Notes under the pieces: model-generated
The model's database searches: none
What the model was told of the DNA's origin: nothing
The model's input: only the letters and a program-made list of their open reading frames with translations
Translations under genes and position numbers: made by a program
Source: Burkholderia sp. Ac-20379
GTDB taxonomy: Bacteria > Pseudomonadota > Gammaproteobacteria > Burkholderiales > Burkholderiaceae
Assembly: GCF_017104645.1 (NCBI RefSeq)
Contig: NZ_JAAGPF010000015.1
Span: 1-49,524 of the forward strand
Direction of reading: 5' to 3'
Length of the DNA stretch: 49,524 bases
Part shown: piece by piece, positions 8,173 to 15,480 of the stretch
Layout: the number at the start of each line of letters is the position of its first letter
How positions within the stretch are numbered: position 1 is the first letter of the stretch

Positions 8173-9084
8173 ATGGCGTCGGCAACTGAATTTCTGCAAC
8201 GTCTCACGTGGTTTGGCCGTGAGTCGTGGCGTCAAATGGCTAGTGCGTTGTCTGTCGCGCTGGCGTTCGCTATCACTGGATGCAATATGAGCTCAAATTC
8301 TCCCAGCAAGTTCTTCGAGGGGCCCTACCTGGATGCGGCAAAGGCTATCGAGGCGCACGACGACAGGCGTCTGGATGCATCGCTGGCCAAACTCAATGTT
8401 AATGCGCCGGGTCGGGATGACATGACGTTACTGTGGTACGCAATTTTGCAGAAGAATTACGATGCCATTCGAGAGCTGGTTGCTCGTGGCGCGCAGCCTG
8501 ACAAGCAAGTCGTGGAGGGTTTGGGAAGCGCTTTGTATGTTGCGCTGACGAACAAAGATCCACGGATACTCGAAGCAATGTTGAACGGCGGGCTATCGCC
8601 GAATCTGCGGGAAGACGACGGCACGACCTTGCTGCAACGTGCACTGGAGGGAGAGAAGGCCCCAGAAAACGTTCGGATGCTTGTGGAGCGAGGTGCCAAC
8701 GTTAATCTGCGTGACTCGATCGGCAGCACCGCCTTGGACAAGGCAATCGATGTGTCGAAACCCAGCCTTGCGATCTTTCTGGTCCAGCACGGGGCTGATG
8801 TCAATGCGCATACATCCAATGGCGTCAGTGTAGCCTACTCGGTGCAATGGGAAATCGACCACCTTGATCCGGATGCCAAGGTAGCGAGCACAACAGCAGT
8901 GACGCTCGATCAAAATGGCAAACCTGTCGTCAAGGCTCAAGCTCAATCGGCGCCTGGCGCAACCCCGGAGGGGCATGAGATGCTGCAAACCTTCAAAAGC
9001 TTGCGTGCCTTGATGATCGAGAAAGGCGCGAAATTTCCGCCCGATCCGCCGGCAAAAGTCCGAGAGCAGATGAGCCAGAAATAA
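8173..9084 (+). CDS. Ankyrin-repeat lipoprotein, probable immunity to the lipase effector
   Basis: A roughly 303-residue protein with a hydrophobic segment ending in the lipobox ITGC, so it is likely exported and lipid-anchored in the periplasm. The body contains ankyrin-type helices (YAILQKNYDAIRELVARGAQP; MLVERGANVNLRDSIGSTAL; FLVQHGADVNAHT). Periplasmic ankyrin or lipoprotein partners encoded right after T6SS phospholipases are typical immunity proteins, acting by binding the lipase; here the role is inferred from order and architecture. The start is uncertain: GTG 8152, ATG 8173 and ATG 8236 are in frame, none with a strong ribosome site; 8236 would give a compact 16-residue signal peptide. 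Confidence 0.78.
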   Translation: MASATEFLQRLTWFGRESWRQMASALSVALAFAITGCNMSSNSPSKFFEGPYLDAAKAIEAHDDRRLDASLAKLNVNAPGRDDMTLLWYAILQKNYDAIRELVARGAQPDKQVVEGLGSALYVALTNKDPRILEAMLNGGLSPNLREDDGTTLLQRALEGEKAPENVRMLVERGANVNLRDSIGSTALDKAIDVSKPSLAIFLVQHGADVNAHTSNGVSVAYSVQWEIDHLDPDAKVASTTAVTLDQNGKPVVKAQAQSAPGATPEGHEMLQTFKSLRALMIEKGAKFPPDPPAKVREQMSQK

Positions 9085-9099
9085 GTCGGGGAGCGTATC

Positions 9100-10233
9100 G
9101 TGGGCGATAAGGGCAATACCGTCGGTAGACTGTACGGTCAGGCGGCCATGTCGAGCGCCCCTGCCTCGTCAGCCAATCCGCCAGTGAAGGCGGAAACGCC
9201 GGAGGAGGAGGGTTGGCTCGCCAAATGGTGGGGCAACACTAAGCACGAACTTAGTGAGGCTGCAGATCACCCATGGGAGGCGACAAAGGGAGCGGTCAAA
9301 GGGATTGCGAACATACCGTCCGATATTGGTGAACTACTGATCAAAGGCAGTACGCTCCAAACCGCAGGTGAAATGGAGCAGGCCGCTATGATGCAAGGCG
9401 CGTTTGGGCAGACGCAGTCCGCTGATGCGCTGATGCAAGGGGCACAGGAGGTCAAGGCGAGCGCCGGCTCGATAGAGTTGCCAAAGTTCAAGATGAGCAA
9501 CGCAGCCCAGGCCGGTGGCGACAAGATTGTGACGGTCGCGTCGCTTGCTGCTGGTGGGGCTGGGATTGTCAAGGGCGGGATTAGAGGGGTAGCTGCCTTA
9601 GGTAGGGTGGGTGCTGCTGAAGGAGTTGAACTGAGTAAGACTGCCTCGGCCACTGGAAAAGCTCTTCAGACTGAAGGGACTATCGCAGAGGGGGCCAAGG
9701 CAGCTGACGCTCCCACTGTCGTTGGCAAGGCAGCGGGCGCAACTGATGGTGTCGGTGCCGGAGGTGCGACAGGGGACGGCGCTAAAGTATTGAAGCCTGC
9801 TAAGGCTAAGCTAAAGCCTGGTACGCCCGAACATAAAGCATCAAGATGGGAAAGTTACAAAGCAAGAGGTGGGAAGAAAGACTACGAGGCTTGGAGCAAG
9901 CAATATGACACGAATATGCGCAATTACCAATTTGGTGCTGCGCGTGAATCGGCATATCGTGAGGCGATGGATGCTTCTGAGGGAACGCTCAAGACACCTC
10001 TTACAAATCGTCAGATTGATATTCTGAAGGCGGACGAGATGTATGCTGGACAACTGAAGACAGGTCCCGTAAGTTTGACGAAGGAGAACATCTTGGCAAT
10101 TCAGAAGGACGGCGAATTAGTCAAGCAAGGCTGGCAGGTTGAACACATCCTTGAGCAAGGCGCGTCAAAGCCATATCTCGATGCTTTGGAGAAGGCGGGT
10201 GTAGACGCGCATATTGGTCCTAAAATTCCGTAA
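9100..10233 (+). CDS. Probable T6SS-associated polymorphic toxin with unrecognised C-terminal domain
   Basis: A 377-residue protein starting at GTG after a good GGGGAG ribosome site. Residues about 1-130 are Pro/Ala-rich then helical (GWLAKWWGNTKHELSEAADH), about 140-175 form a glycine-rich hydrophobic stretch (IVTVASLAAGGAGIVKGGIR), about 195-245 are a low-complexity Ala/Gly linker, and about 245-377 form a compact charged domain ending QVEHILEQGASKPYLDALEK. The last 450 bases are clearly more AT-rich than the front, the usual sign of an exchangeable toxin tip. I cannot name the toxin; the His/Glu-containing VEHIL motif could be catalytic. A small acidic gene follows by 12 bases, fitting a toxin-immunity pair. 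Confidence 0.7.
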   Translation: MGDKGNTVGRLYGQAAMSSAPASSANPPVKAETPEEEGWLAKWWGNTKHELSEAADHPWEATKGAVKGIANIPSDIGELLIKGSTLQTAGEMEQAAMMQGAFGQTQSADALMQGAQEVKASAGSIELPKFKMSNAAQAGGDKIVTVASLAAGGAGIVKGGIRGVAALGRVGAAEGVELSKTASATGKALQTEGTIAEGAKAADAPTVVGKAAGATDGVGAGGATGDGAKVLKPAKAKLKPGTPEHKASRWESYKARGGKKDYEAWSKQYDTNMRNYQFGAARESAYREAMDASEGTLKTPLTNRQIDILKADEMYAGQLKTGPVSLTKENILAIQKDGELVKQGWQVEHILEQGASKPYLDALEKAGVDAHIGPKIP

Positions 10234-10245
10234 GGGAAGTGTGAA

Positions 10246-10707
10246 ATGGCTTTTGATAGGAAAGCAGCTGAAGATGGATTTGACGATTTTCTGATGAATA
10301 TGGATGATCAGTTGGATTGGTTATCTGAGAAGGCGAATGAGCATGGCCTCGAGTTGGATGTTCAACTCGATGATTTGCCGAAGTTGGAGAAATTGTTTGA
10401 TATTTTGTCTGCTGGGAAGGATAAGGATTATGTGTTAAGTCTTGTGGTTACGTTTGCGCGATTTCTCGGTGAAATTGTCAGAGTGCACTGTGATGGAAAA
10501 TGGGCGCTGCCACTTGATGATGAGAAGAATGTAAATTTCAATACGCCGGTTATTGTTGATCATACCCCAATAGAGGGGCTTGAATTTGCACCGCTGTCAG
10601 TGATGCGAGCGTACGCGCTTCGTAGAAAATCTGGAACCTTGCAGCGTGCCGTGGATGCGCAGTTAAATCCTAAGCCACTGGATTTGAGTGGCTTGGCAGA
10701 GGAGTGA
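10246..10707 (+). CDS. Small acidic probable immunity protein
   Basis: A 153-residue, strongly acidic cytoplasmic protein (DDFLMNMDDQLDWLSEKANE near the N-terminus) with no signal peptide or membrane segment. Its DNA is AT-rich compared with the rest of the window, like the C-terminal toxin domain just upstream. The 12-base spacing and AAGTGTGAA-type weak ribosome site suggest coupling to the toxin gene. I do not recognise the family; immunity function is inferred from position, size, acidity and shared base composition. Cytoplasmic location would imply a toxin acting inside the cell. The IS element begins 20 bases downstream, so a longer original operon may have been cut. Confidence 0.65.
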   Translation: MAFDRKAAEDGFDDFLMNMDDQLDWLSEKANEHGLELDVQLDDLPKLEKLFDILSAGKDKDYVLSLVVTFARFLGEIVRVHCDGKWALPLDDEKNVNFNTPVIVDHTPIEGLEFAPLSVMRAYALRRKSGTLQRAVDAQLNPKPLDLSGLAEE

Positions 10708-10743
10708 TGTACAGGCGTTCCTGAGATTGACCCTGACCCAGAA

Positions 10744-11626
10744 TTAGTCCTGGTTGGAAGTGAAGATTTCCGGCTTGGTTGAGTCGTCAGGCGAGGCGGA
10801 TTCCCTTGCCTGACGGGCGAATTCGGCTGGCGTCATCCACTGCAATGAGGAGTGGGGACGAGCCTCGTTATAGTACGTGCGCCAGTCGTCGAATTTGCTT
10901 TGCGCGTCGGCTAATGACAAGAACCAATGCGCGTTCAGGCATTCCTGCCGAAAGCGCCCGTTGAAGCCTTCGACCTTGGCATTATCAGTGGGCGTGCCCG
11001 GTCGGCTGAAATCCAGTTCGACGCCGTTTTCATACGCCCAGTGATCCAAGGCGTGTGAGATGAACTCGCTGCCGTTATCGACCTGTATGCGTTTGGGTGT
11101 GCCACGAAGCGATTTCAGATGGTTCATCGTAGCGACTACATCGGCCGCCTTCAAAGCGTAATCGACCTTGATCGCCACGCTCTCCCGACTAAAATTATCG
11201 ACCACAGTTAAGGCGCGGATTTTCTGCCCGTTGAACAGCTGATCGGCCACAGAATCCATGCTCCAGAACGTGTTGGCAGTGGAGATTTCGAGCCGCTCCA
11301 TGCGGTGTGCTGTGGCCACACGCCGGCGTGGCCGCTTGCGCCGCAAATTCAGCTTTTCTTCGCAGTAGATCCGATACGTCTTCTTGTGATTGATGAACCA
11401 GCCTTCGCGTCGCAACAGGACGTGAATGCGCTCTGCGCCATACCGAATCGGGGTCTCGGCGATTTCCCGAATGCGCTGGCGCTCGGCGCGATCGTCACGC
11501 GGGTGTGGCTGATAAAAATACGTGGCCTGTCGCAATTGCAACACGGCCGTCGCCCGTCGGATGCTGACGCGATAGCCTGGATCAAGAAGTCAGCCAGCGC
11601 GCGTTTGCGCGCTGGCTTCATAGCTT
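10744..11626 (-). pseudogene. IS3-family transposase OrfB (DDE integrase), frameshifted
   Basis: OrfB is the catalytic half of the OrfAB transposase, normally made by -1 frameshifting. Reading starts in the -1 frame (AMKPARKRALADFLIQA) and should continue YRVSIRRATAVLQLRQATYF, but the two pieces are in different frames: one base is missing near 11573-11577. The remaining rve domain is intact, with catalytic residues in WSMDSVADQL, IQVDNGSEF and NAKVEGFNGRF, and the C-terminus ends at 10744. As read, no full OrfAB can be made, though a sequencing error is possible. An internal GTG at 11544 could yield a truncated protein. Confidence 0.75.
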
Positions 11627-11883
11627 TTTTGCACCACCTCCTGCAGCATCTGCTTGTCCAGGCTGAGGTCGGCCACCATGCGCTTGAGCCGGGCATTTTC
11701 CTCTTCCAACTGCTTCAGACGCCGTAGCTCGGACACGCCAAGGCCGCCGTACTTCTTTTTCCAGTTGTAGAAGGTGGCCTCCGAAATGCCCATCTTCCGG
11801 CAGACTTCCGGAACCGTGGTGCCCAGTTCGGCCTGCTTCAACGCGAAGGCAATCTGCTCTTCCGTGTACCTCGATTTCTTCAT
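11590..11883 (-). CDS. IS3-family transposase OrfA
   Basis: A 97-residue OrfA. It begins MKKSRYTEEQIAFALKQAE with a helix-turn-helix through GISEATFYNWKKKYGG, followed by a leucine-zipper-like coiled coil (LKQLEEENARLKRMVADL). It binds the IS ends and partners OrfB. The TGA stop lies 3' of an AAAAAAG slippery run, where ribosomes would shift -1 into orfB. Length and motifs are normal for this family (closest to IS407/IS2-type OrfA). Confidence 0.92.
   Translation of the reverse strand: MKKSRYTEEQIAFALKQAELGTTVPEVCRKMGISEATFYNWKKKYGGLGVSELRRLKQLEEENARLKRMVADLSLDKQMLQEVVQKSYEASAQTRAG
11593..11630 (-). promoter_or_regulatory. Programmed -1 frameshift signal of the IS element
   Basis: On the minus strand a run of six A then G (11624-11630) is followed about 8 bases later by a perfect 10-bp stem, GCCAGCGCGC / GCGCGCTGGC, with a four-base loop (11593-11616). 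A slippery A6G plus a downstream hairpin is the classic IS3-family arrangement for making the OrfAB fusion. Confidence 0.8.
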
Positions 11884-11982
11884 GCAAACCTCCCGCCCGT
11901 CAGGGCTTCAAATTTGCCAGAAATCTCCAGTCTTCGCCGCTACGGTTTTTCGGGGGAGGTCACGCGGTGTGAGGGTCAGGGG

Positions 11983-12378
11983 CTAGTGTCCTCTGGCCCG
12001 CTTGGAAGTCTTGGGGGAAGCCATATTTTTTTGAGCTCTTCCCGCAGCTCGGAGCAAATTTTCAACCTGATGAGCATTGTTAGCTTTAATCGAGATTTCA
12101 TTCTTTTTCACTGTCACACTGATGCGACGGTCCTTCGCTCCCTTGATCCAAGTCCCCACGATTCCCGCGATGGCGCCGATCACTGAGGTAGCAATTGGAA
12201 TCATCAAGTCGAACCGCTGATGATTGTCGCCTTTTTTCTGAGCACATTCAAATACCCCTCCGGCTCTCCCAATAGCCGCTTTACATTCCGATAGCTCAGC
12301 CTGATACGCCTCACTATCGACCTTGTCCTCTGGCGAAGGCTCCCAATCAAAGCTATAGATAAACAACTCTTTTTTCAT
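11983..12378 (-). CDS. Small hypothetical protein with one membrane helix
   Basis: A 131-residue protein I do not recognise. The N-terminal half is polar (MKKELFIYSFDWEPSPEDKV); residues about 68-84 (LMIPIATSVIGAIAGIVGTWI) form a hydrophobic helix; the C-terminal tail is very basic (KTSKRARGH). The DNA is lower in GC than the surrounding chromosome. The stop codon (11983-11985) lies within a few bases of the IS end, so the last residues may derive from the insertion or its flank. No partner genes remain; it may be the survivor of an island gene pair. Confidence 0.65.
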   Translation of the reverse strand: MKKELFIYSFDWEPSPEDKVDSEAYQAELSECKAAIGRAGGVFECAQKKGDNHQRFDLMIPIATSVIGAIAGIVGTWIKGAKDRRISVTVKKNEISIKANNAHQVENLLRAAGRAQKNMASPKTSKRARGH

Positions 12379-12963
12379 GTTCTTTCCTTAAGTGTGGTCG
12401 AAGACATTATCAGTCAAGCGCGTACGTTTTAGTGAAGAGATATTTGCTGACGAACGCTATTGAACCTCGAATTTTCTGAGATTGCATGGTCGGGCGAATT
12501 TCGACGTTTGACTGTCGATGACTCTGGTCCCCAAGCCGGTCGACGTGATCGGCGACGTAGTGCTCCCCCGACTAGCCGAGCGTCTGGGCTTGGGGATTTC
12601 CGGCGTCGACGTGTGCTAGTCGGAACTCCGGTGGTGTCACCACGCCCAGCGAGCTGTCCGGTCCGAAGTTGTTTCAATCCTGCCGCCCAGGCCTCGATTT
12701 TCCCCCGGGCATCGTCCAGCGGCAGGAGCGAATGCACGTTCAAACCGACAGCGCCGACGCACACCGCACACGCCCGACCCCCGCCAAAATCGCCATGTCA
12801 TCAACCCGGCGCCAAATGTAGTAGGGTTCCGGTTGTTTCCGAGGCCGACGAATTGCGCTCCAGCGCTGCCCGAACCCGAACGCACGACATTGCGCACGCG
12901 TGAGGCACACGCGAAGCCATCGCCGGCAACCCAGCCCAGTTTCCCAATAACACAATCGAATCG
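12379..12963. other. Intergenic region with transposase relic
   Basis: About 585 bases without an intact gene. The middle (12572-12746) is a decayed IS3-family orfB end, annotated separately. The outer parts show nothing I can identify. Base composition switches here from the mixed-GC island to the uniformly GC-rich chromosome, so this is a likely island boundary. Confidence 0.55.
12572..12746 (-). pseudogene. IS3-family transposase OrfB, C-terminal relic
   Basis: The minus strand reads LNVHSLLPLDDARGKIEAWA, matching the LN-H-FLSLDDAR-KIEAW segment of IS3-family OrfB. After a frame change and one stop it continues SSLGVVTPPEFRLAHVDAGN and ends QAQTLG at a TAG (12572-12574), matching the usual SSLG-LTP-EFRLAH ending. 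Only the last 60 or so codons remain, damaged by frameshift and stop, so it is an old relic distinct from the element at 10.7-12.0 kb. Confidence 0.72.
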
Positions 12964-13812
12964 ATGAGAGACCGTATGACCTTCCGAGCCCTGGTCGCCA
13001 GCCCGTTTCTTCTTGCCGCCTCCACGTCCCTGTGCATGGCCGCAACCGCCGGCGATTACCTGAACGAAAGAACCCAGTCCGCCGCCGAGGTCGCCCGCGT
13101 GGCCGCCAAGGGCTCGGACGACGCCACGAGCGCGGCCCAAACCAAGGCCCTGGATCGGCTGCAAACCACACTGCGCGGCGTGATTCCTCCGCAGCATGTG
13201 AAGGGCTTTCCCGCGCAAGGCAAGATCACGCTGCAAACGCTGGTGGCCGGCGAGCCGGGCTACGGCGGCCTCGACGGCTTGGTCTACGCTGCGCAGGACG
13301 ACCGGAAACACCTGATCGCGACCACCCGGCCCTTGCTCGACGCCTGGCTCAAGGTCTATGGCCACAGCGTCAAGCTGCCCGCCAACCCGGCCGGCGTCTT
13401 GTCGAGCGGCGCCTTTTGGGGCGGCGCGATCAATGAGGGGGGCGCCGACGCCATCCACAACGCCAACACCGTCGTGAAGTACGCGGACCTGCCGGTCAAG
13501 GCGGCCAAGGCCGGCGCGGTCGCCAAGGCCATCCTGTTCACGCAAGGCGAGGACGAGGATCCGAACGCGGCGCCCGACCTGGTCGGCGTGGCCCTGCTGC
13601 AGGGCGAGCGCGTCTACGTCCGATGGGATCGGACGGCCGGTGCGCCGGCAACGTCCGCTTGCCTGAAGGCCTACCAGAGCGACAAGGCGGACGGCAGCCC
13701 GGGCGGCGCCTTCGCCCAGTGCTACGGCAAACGCGCGGCCGCGAGCAGCGGCTTTGCCGCCGCGGTCAAGCAGGCGCAAGGCATCGTCGACGAACTGTCC
13801 GCCGCCGAGTAA
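12964..13812 (+). CDS. Secreted hypothetical protein
   Basis: A 282-residue protein with a clear Sec signal peptide (TFRALVASPFLLAASTSLCM, cleavage near AxA-type MAATA), so it is probably periplasmic. The mature part is Ala/Gly-rich without membrane helices and contains two cysteines near the C-terminus (SACLKAYQ and FAQCYGKR) that could form a disulfide. I recognise no family. It stands alone, with a relic to the left and a 470-base gap to the right. ATG 12976, four codons in, is an equally plausible start and would give the tidier signal peptide. GC and codon use match the core chromosome rather than the island. Confidence 0.75.
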   Translation: MRDRMTFRALVASPFLLAASTSLCMAATAGDYLNERTQSAAEVARVAAKGSDDATSAAQTKALDRLQTTLRGVIPPQHVKGFPAQGKITLQTLVAGEPGYGGLDGLVYAAQDDRKHLIATTRPLLDAWLKVYGHSVKLPANPAGVLSSGAFWGGAINEGGADAIHNANTVVKYADLPVKAAKAGAVAKAILFTQGEDEDPNAAPDLVGVALLQGERVYVRWDRTAGAPATSACLKAYQSDKADGSPGGAFAQCYGKRAAASSGFAAAVKQAQGIVDELSAAE

Positions 13813-14281
13813 CGATCGCGCCTGGGCTGGCGATCACACGGGCGCCTGCACCCCTCGCGCCTGTTGCGTCCGCCGGCAGGCGCCCGGTATCGAACGCCGA
13901 AATCTCCCCCTTGCCCTGTCGCACCCGGGGTAAGACAGCCCTGCATAGTGCACATCGGGCGCCGAGGCGGCGCGCACCTGGCCGTTCATCACGTCGAATT
14001 CGGGCGGTGGACGTAGACCGTACCTGGCGCGCGCCGGCAATACCGCATACCGTTTCTCTCGCCAGTACGCCCAGCCGATACCGGGCGACGCCCCATATCG
14101 CGCTAGACGCCCGCATCGCCCCGCATCCCCAGCCTCGACACATCGAGCAACGAGCCCCAGCTTTTCAGGGGCATTTGGCTTTTTATTCCTCGTTTGCGCC
14201 GCCAATCGCCGGTGGGTAGATTTTCAACCCATGACGCCGGTCCACGGATCCGCGTCGCCATCCCCACACGAGGAGATTTCC
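13813..14281. other. Intergenic region upstream of the carnitine cluster
   Basis: About 470 GC-rich bases. Open frames here are composition artefacts without ribosome sites. Near the end, a weak 5-bp stem (GCCCC 14154-14158, GGGGC 14168-14172) followed by a T-rich run around 14180 could act as a weak terminator. The cluster promoter should lie between about 14180 and 14265; a GAGGAG ribosome site precedes the first gene. No clear operator was identified. Confidence 0.45.
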
Positions 14282-15424
14282 ATGAGCGAAGTGCTGACGC
14301 ACGACGATCTGGCGGCAGCCGGCCGCGGGTTCGTCGCCGATGACGTCGCGGCATCGTCGACGCTGAACGCGAAGTGCTACATCGAGCCCAAGTATCTCGA
14401 GACCGAGATGGCCGGGATTTTCCGACGCAGCTGGCAATGGGTATGCCACGCCGAAAAGCTGCGCGAGCCGGGCGCTTACTACGTGGCCGAGGTGGCCGGC
14501 CGCAGCATCGCGGTGGTGCGCGATCGGGAGGGCACGCTGCGCGCGTTCTACAACGTCTGCCAGCATCGCGCCCACCATCTGCTGACGGGCGAAGGCCGGG
14601 CGCGCGTGATCACGTGCCCGTACCACGCCTGGAGCTACGGCCTCGACGGCGGCCTGCGCCAGGCGCCGATGACCGAGACGCTGGTCAACTTCGACAAGGA
14701 CAAGATCTGCCTGTCCCAGGTGCAGGTGGAAGCGTTCTGCGGCTTCATCTACGTCAATCTCGATCCCGCCGCGCCGTCGCTGGCATCGCAAAGCGGCGCG
14801 CTGCAGCAGGAAATCGAGGCATTCGCGCCCGACATCGACACGCTGACGTTCTCGCGGCGGCTCAGTTTCGATATCAAGTCGAACTGGAAGAACGTGGTCG
14901 ACAACTTCCTCGAGTGCTATCACTGTTCCACGGCGCACAAGGATTTCGTCAGCCTGCTGCAGTTCGACACCTACAAGGTGACGACGCACGGCATCTACTC
15001 GAGCCACATGGCCAAGGGCGGCAACGCCAACAACACGGCCTACAGCGTCGAGGGTGCGACCTGCAACGATCACGCCGTCTGGTGGCTCTGGCCGAACACC
15101 TGCCTGCTGCGCTATCCGGGCCGCGCCAATTTCCTGGTGCTGAACGTGATTCCCGTCGCGCCGGATCGCACGATCGAAACCTACGATTTCTATTTCGCAT
15201 CCGCCGAGCCGACCGCGCAGGAACAGGAAGCGATCGACTACATCAAGGACGTGCTGCAGCGAGAAGACATCGATCTCGTGGAAAGCGTGCAGCGCGGCAT
15301 GGCGACGCCCGCGTTCGAGAGCGGCCGGATCGTCAACGACCCGGCGCACTCGGGCATGAGCGAGCATGCGCTGCATCACTTCCACGGACTGGTGCTGAAG
15401 GCCTACGCGCAGGCACTGAAGTAA
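14282..15424 (+). CDS. Rieske non-heme iron oxygenase, CntA/GbcA type (carnitine or betaine monooxygenase)
   Basis: A 380-residue alpha-subunit-type oxygenase of the quaternary-amine group. The Rieske cluster ligands are C93-x-H95 and C112-x2-H115; the mononuclear iron site is H214 and H219 with D329 as third ligand. Glu211 replaces the Asp that bridges the two centres in most Rieske oxygenases, as does Glu205 of carnitine monooxygenase CntA, with identical E-x2-H-x4-H spacing. The length is close to CntA/YeaW (about 371-374) and shorter than glycine betaine monooxygenase GbcA (about 430), favouring CntA-type chemistry (carnitine to trimethylamine plus malic semialdehyde), but neighbours make betaine demethylation also plausible. 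First gene of the cluster; the reductase is three genes downstream. Confidence 0.85.
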   Translation: MSEVLTHDDLAAAGRGFVADDVAASSTLNAKCYIEPKYLETEMAGIFRRSWQWVCHAEKLREPGAYYVAEVAGRSIAVVRDREGTLRAFYNVCQHRAHHLLTGEGRARVITCPYHAWSYGLDGGLRQAPMTETLVNFDKDKICLSQVQVEAFCGFIYVNLDPAAPSLASQSGALQQEIEAFAPDIDTLTFSRRLSFDIKSNWKNVVDNFLECYHCSTAHKDFVSLLQFDTYKVTTHGIYSSHMAKGGNANNTAYSVEGATCNDHAVWWLWPNTCLLRYPGRANFLVLNVIPVAPDRTIETYDFYFASAEPTAQEQEAIDYIKDVLQREDIDLVESVQRGMATPAFESGRIVNDPAHSGMSEHALHHFHGLVLKAYAQALK

Positions 15425-15480
15425 CCGGATCGGGCCGCGCGGCGAGACGCGACGATTCGAAAATTCATAAAGGACTCCTG

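Larger units (their letters stand above)
10728..11978 (-). mobile_element. IS3-family insertion sequence, about 1.25 kb, probably inactive
   Basis: A complete-looking element with orfA and orfB on the minus strand. Ends match as imperfect inverted repeats: TGACCCTGACCC from 10728 and, on the other strand, TGACCCTCACAC from 11978. The IS3 type TG...CA tips, DDE OrfB and A6G frameshift signal agree. Flanking bases (AGAT left; GGGG right) give no target-site duplication, so the copy may have been rearranged or the ends are misplaced by a few bases. orfB carries an apparent one-base deletion. It lies directly after the T6SS immunity gene. Confidence 0.82.

Noticed and set aside
9100-10233. HNH or colicin-type nuclease call for the toxin tip
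   Set aside because: VEHIL contains a histidine but the flanking conserved residues of HNH, AHH or GHH nucleases are not visible; naming it would be a guess.
10724-11988. Target-site duplication around the IS element
   Set aside because: Flanking 3-4 bases do not match with either tested end position.
12429-12903. Small genes in the 12.4-12.9 kb gap
   Set aside because: Open frames here are explained by the decayed transposase end or by skewed composition; none has a plausible start.
13813-14220. Open frames on both strands between the secreted protein and the carnitine cluster
   Set aside because: No ribosome sites, Arg/Ala-rich composition and overlap on both strands indicate GC-driven artefacts.
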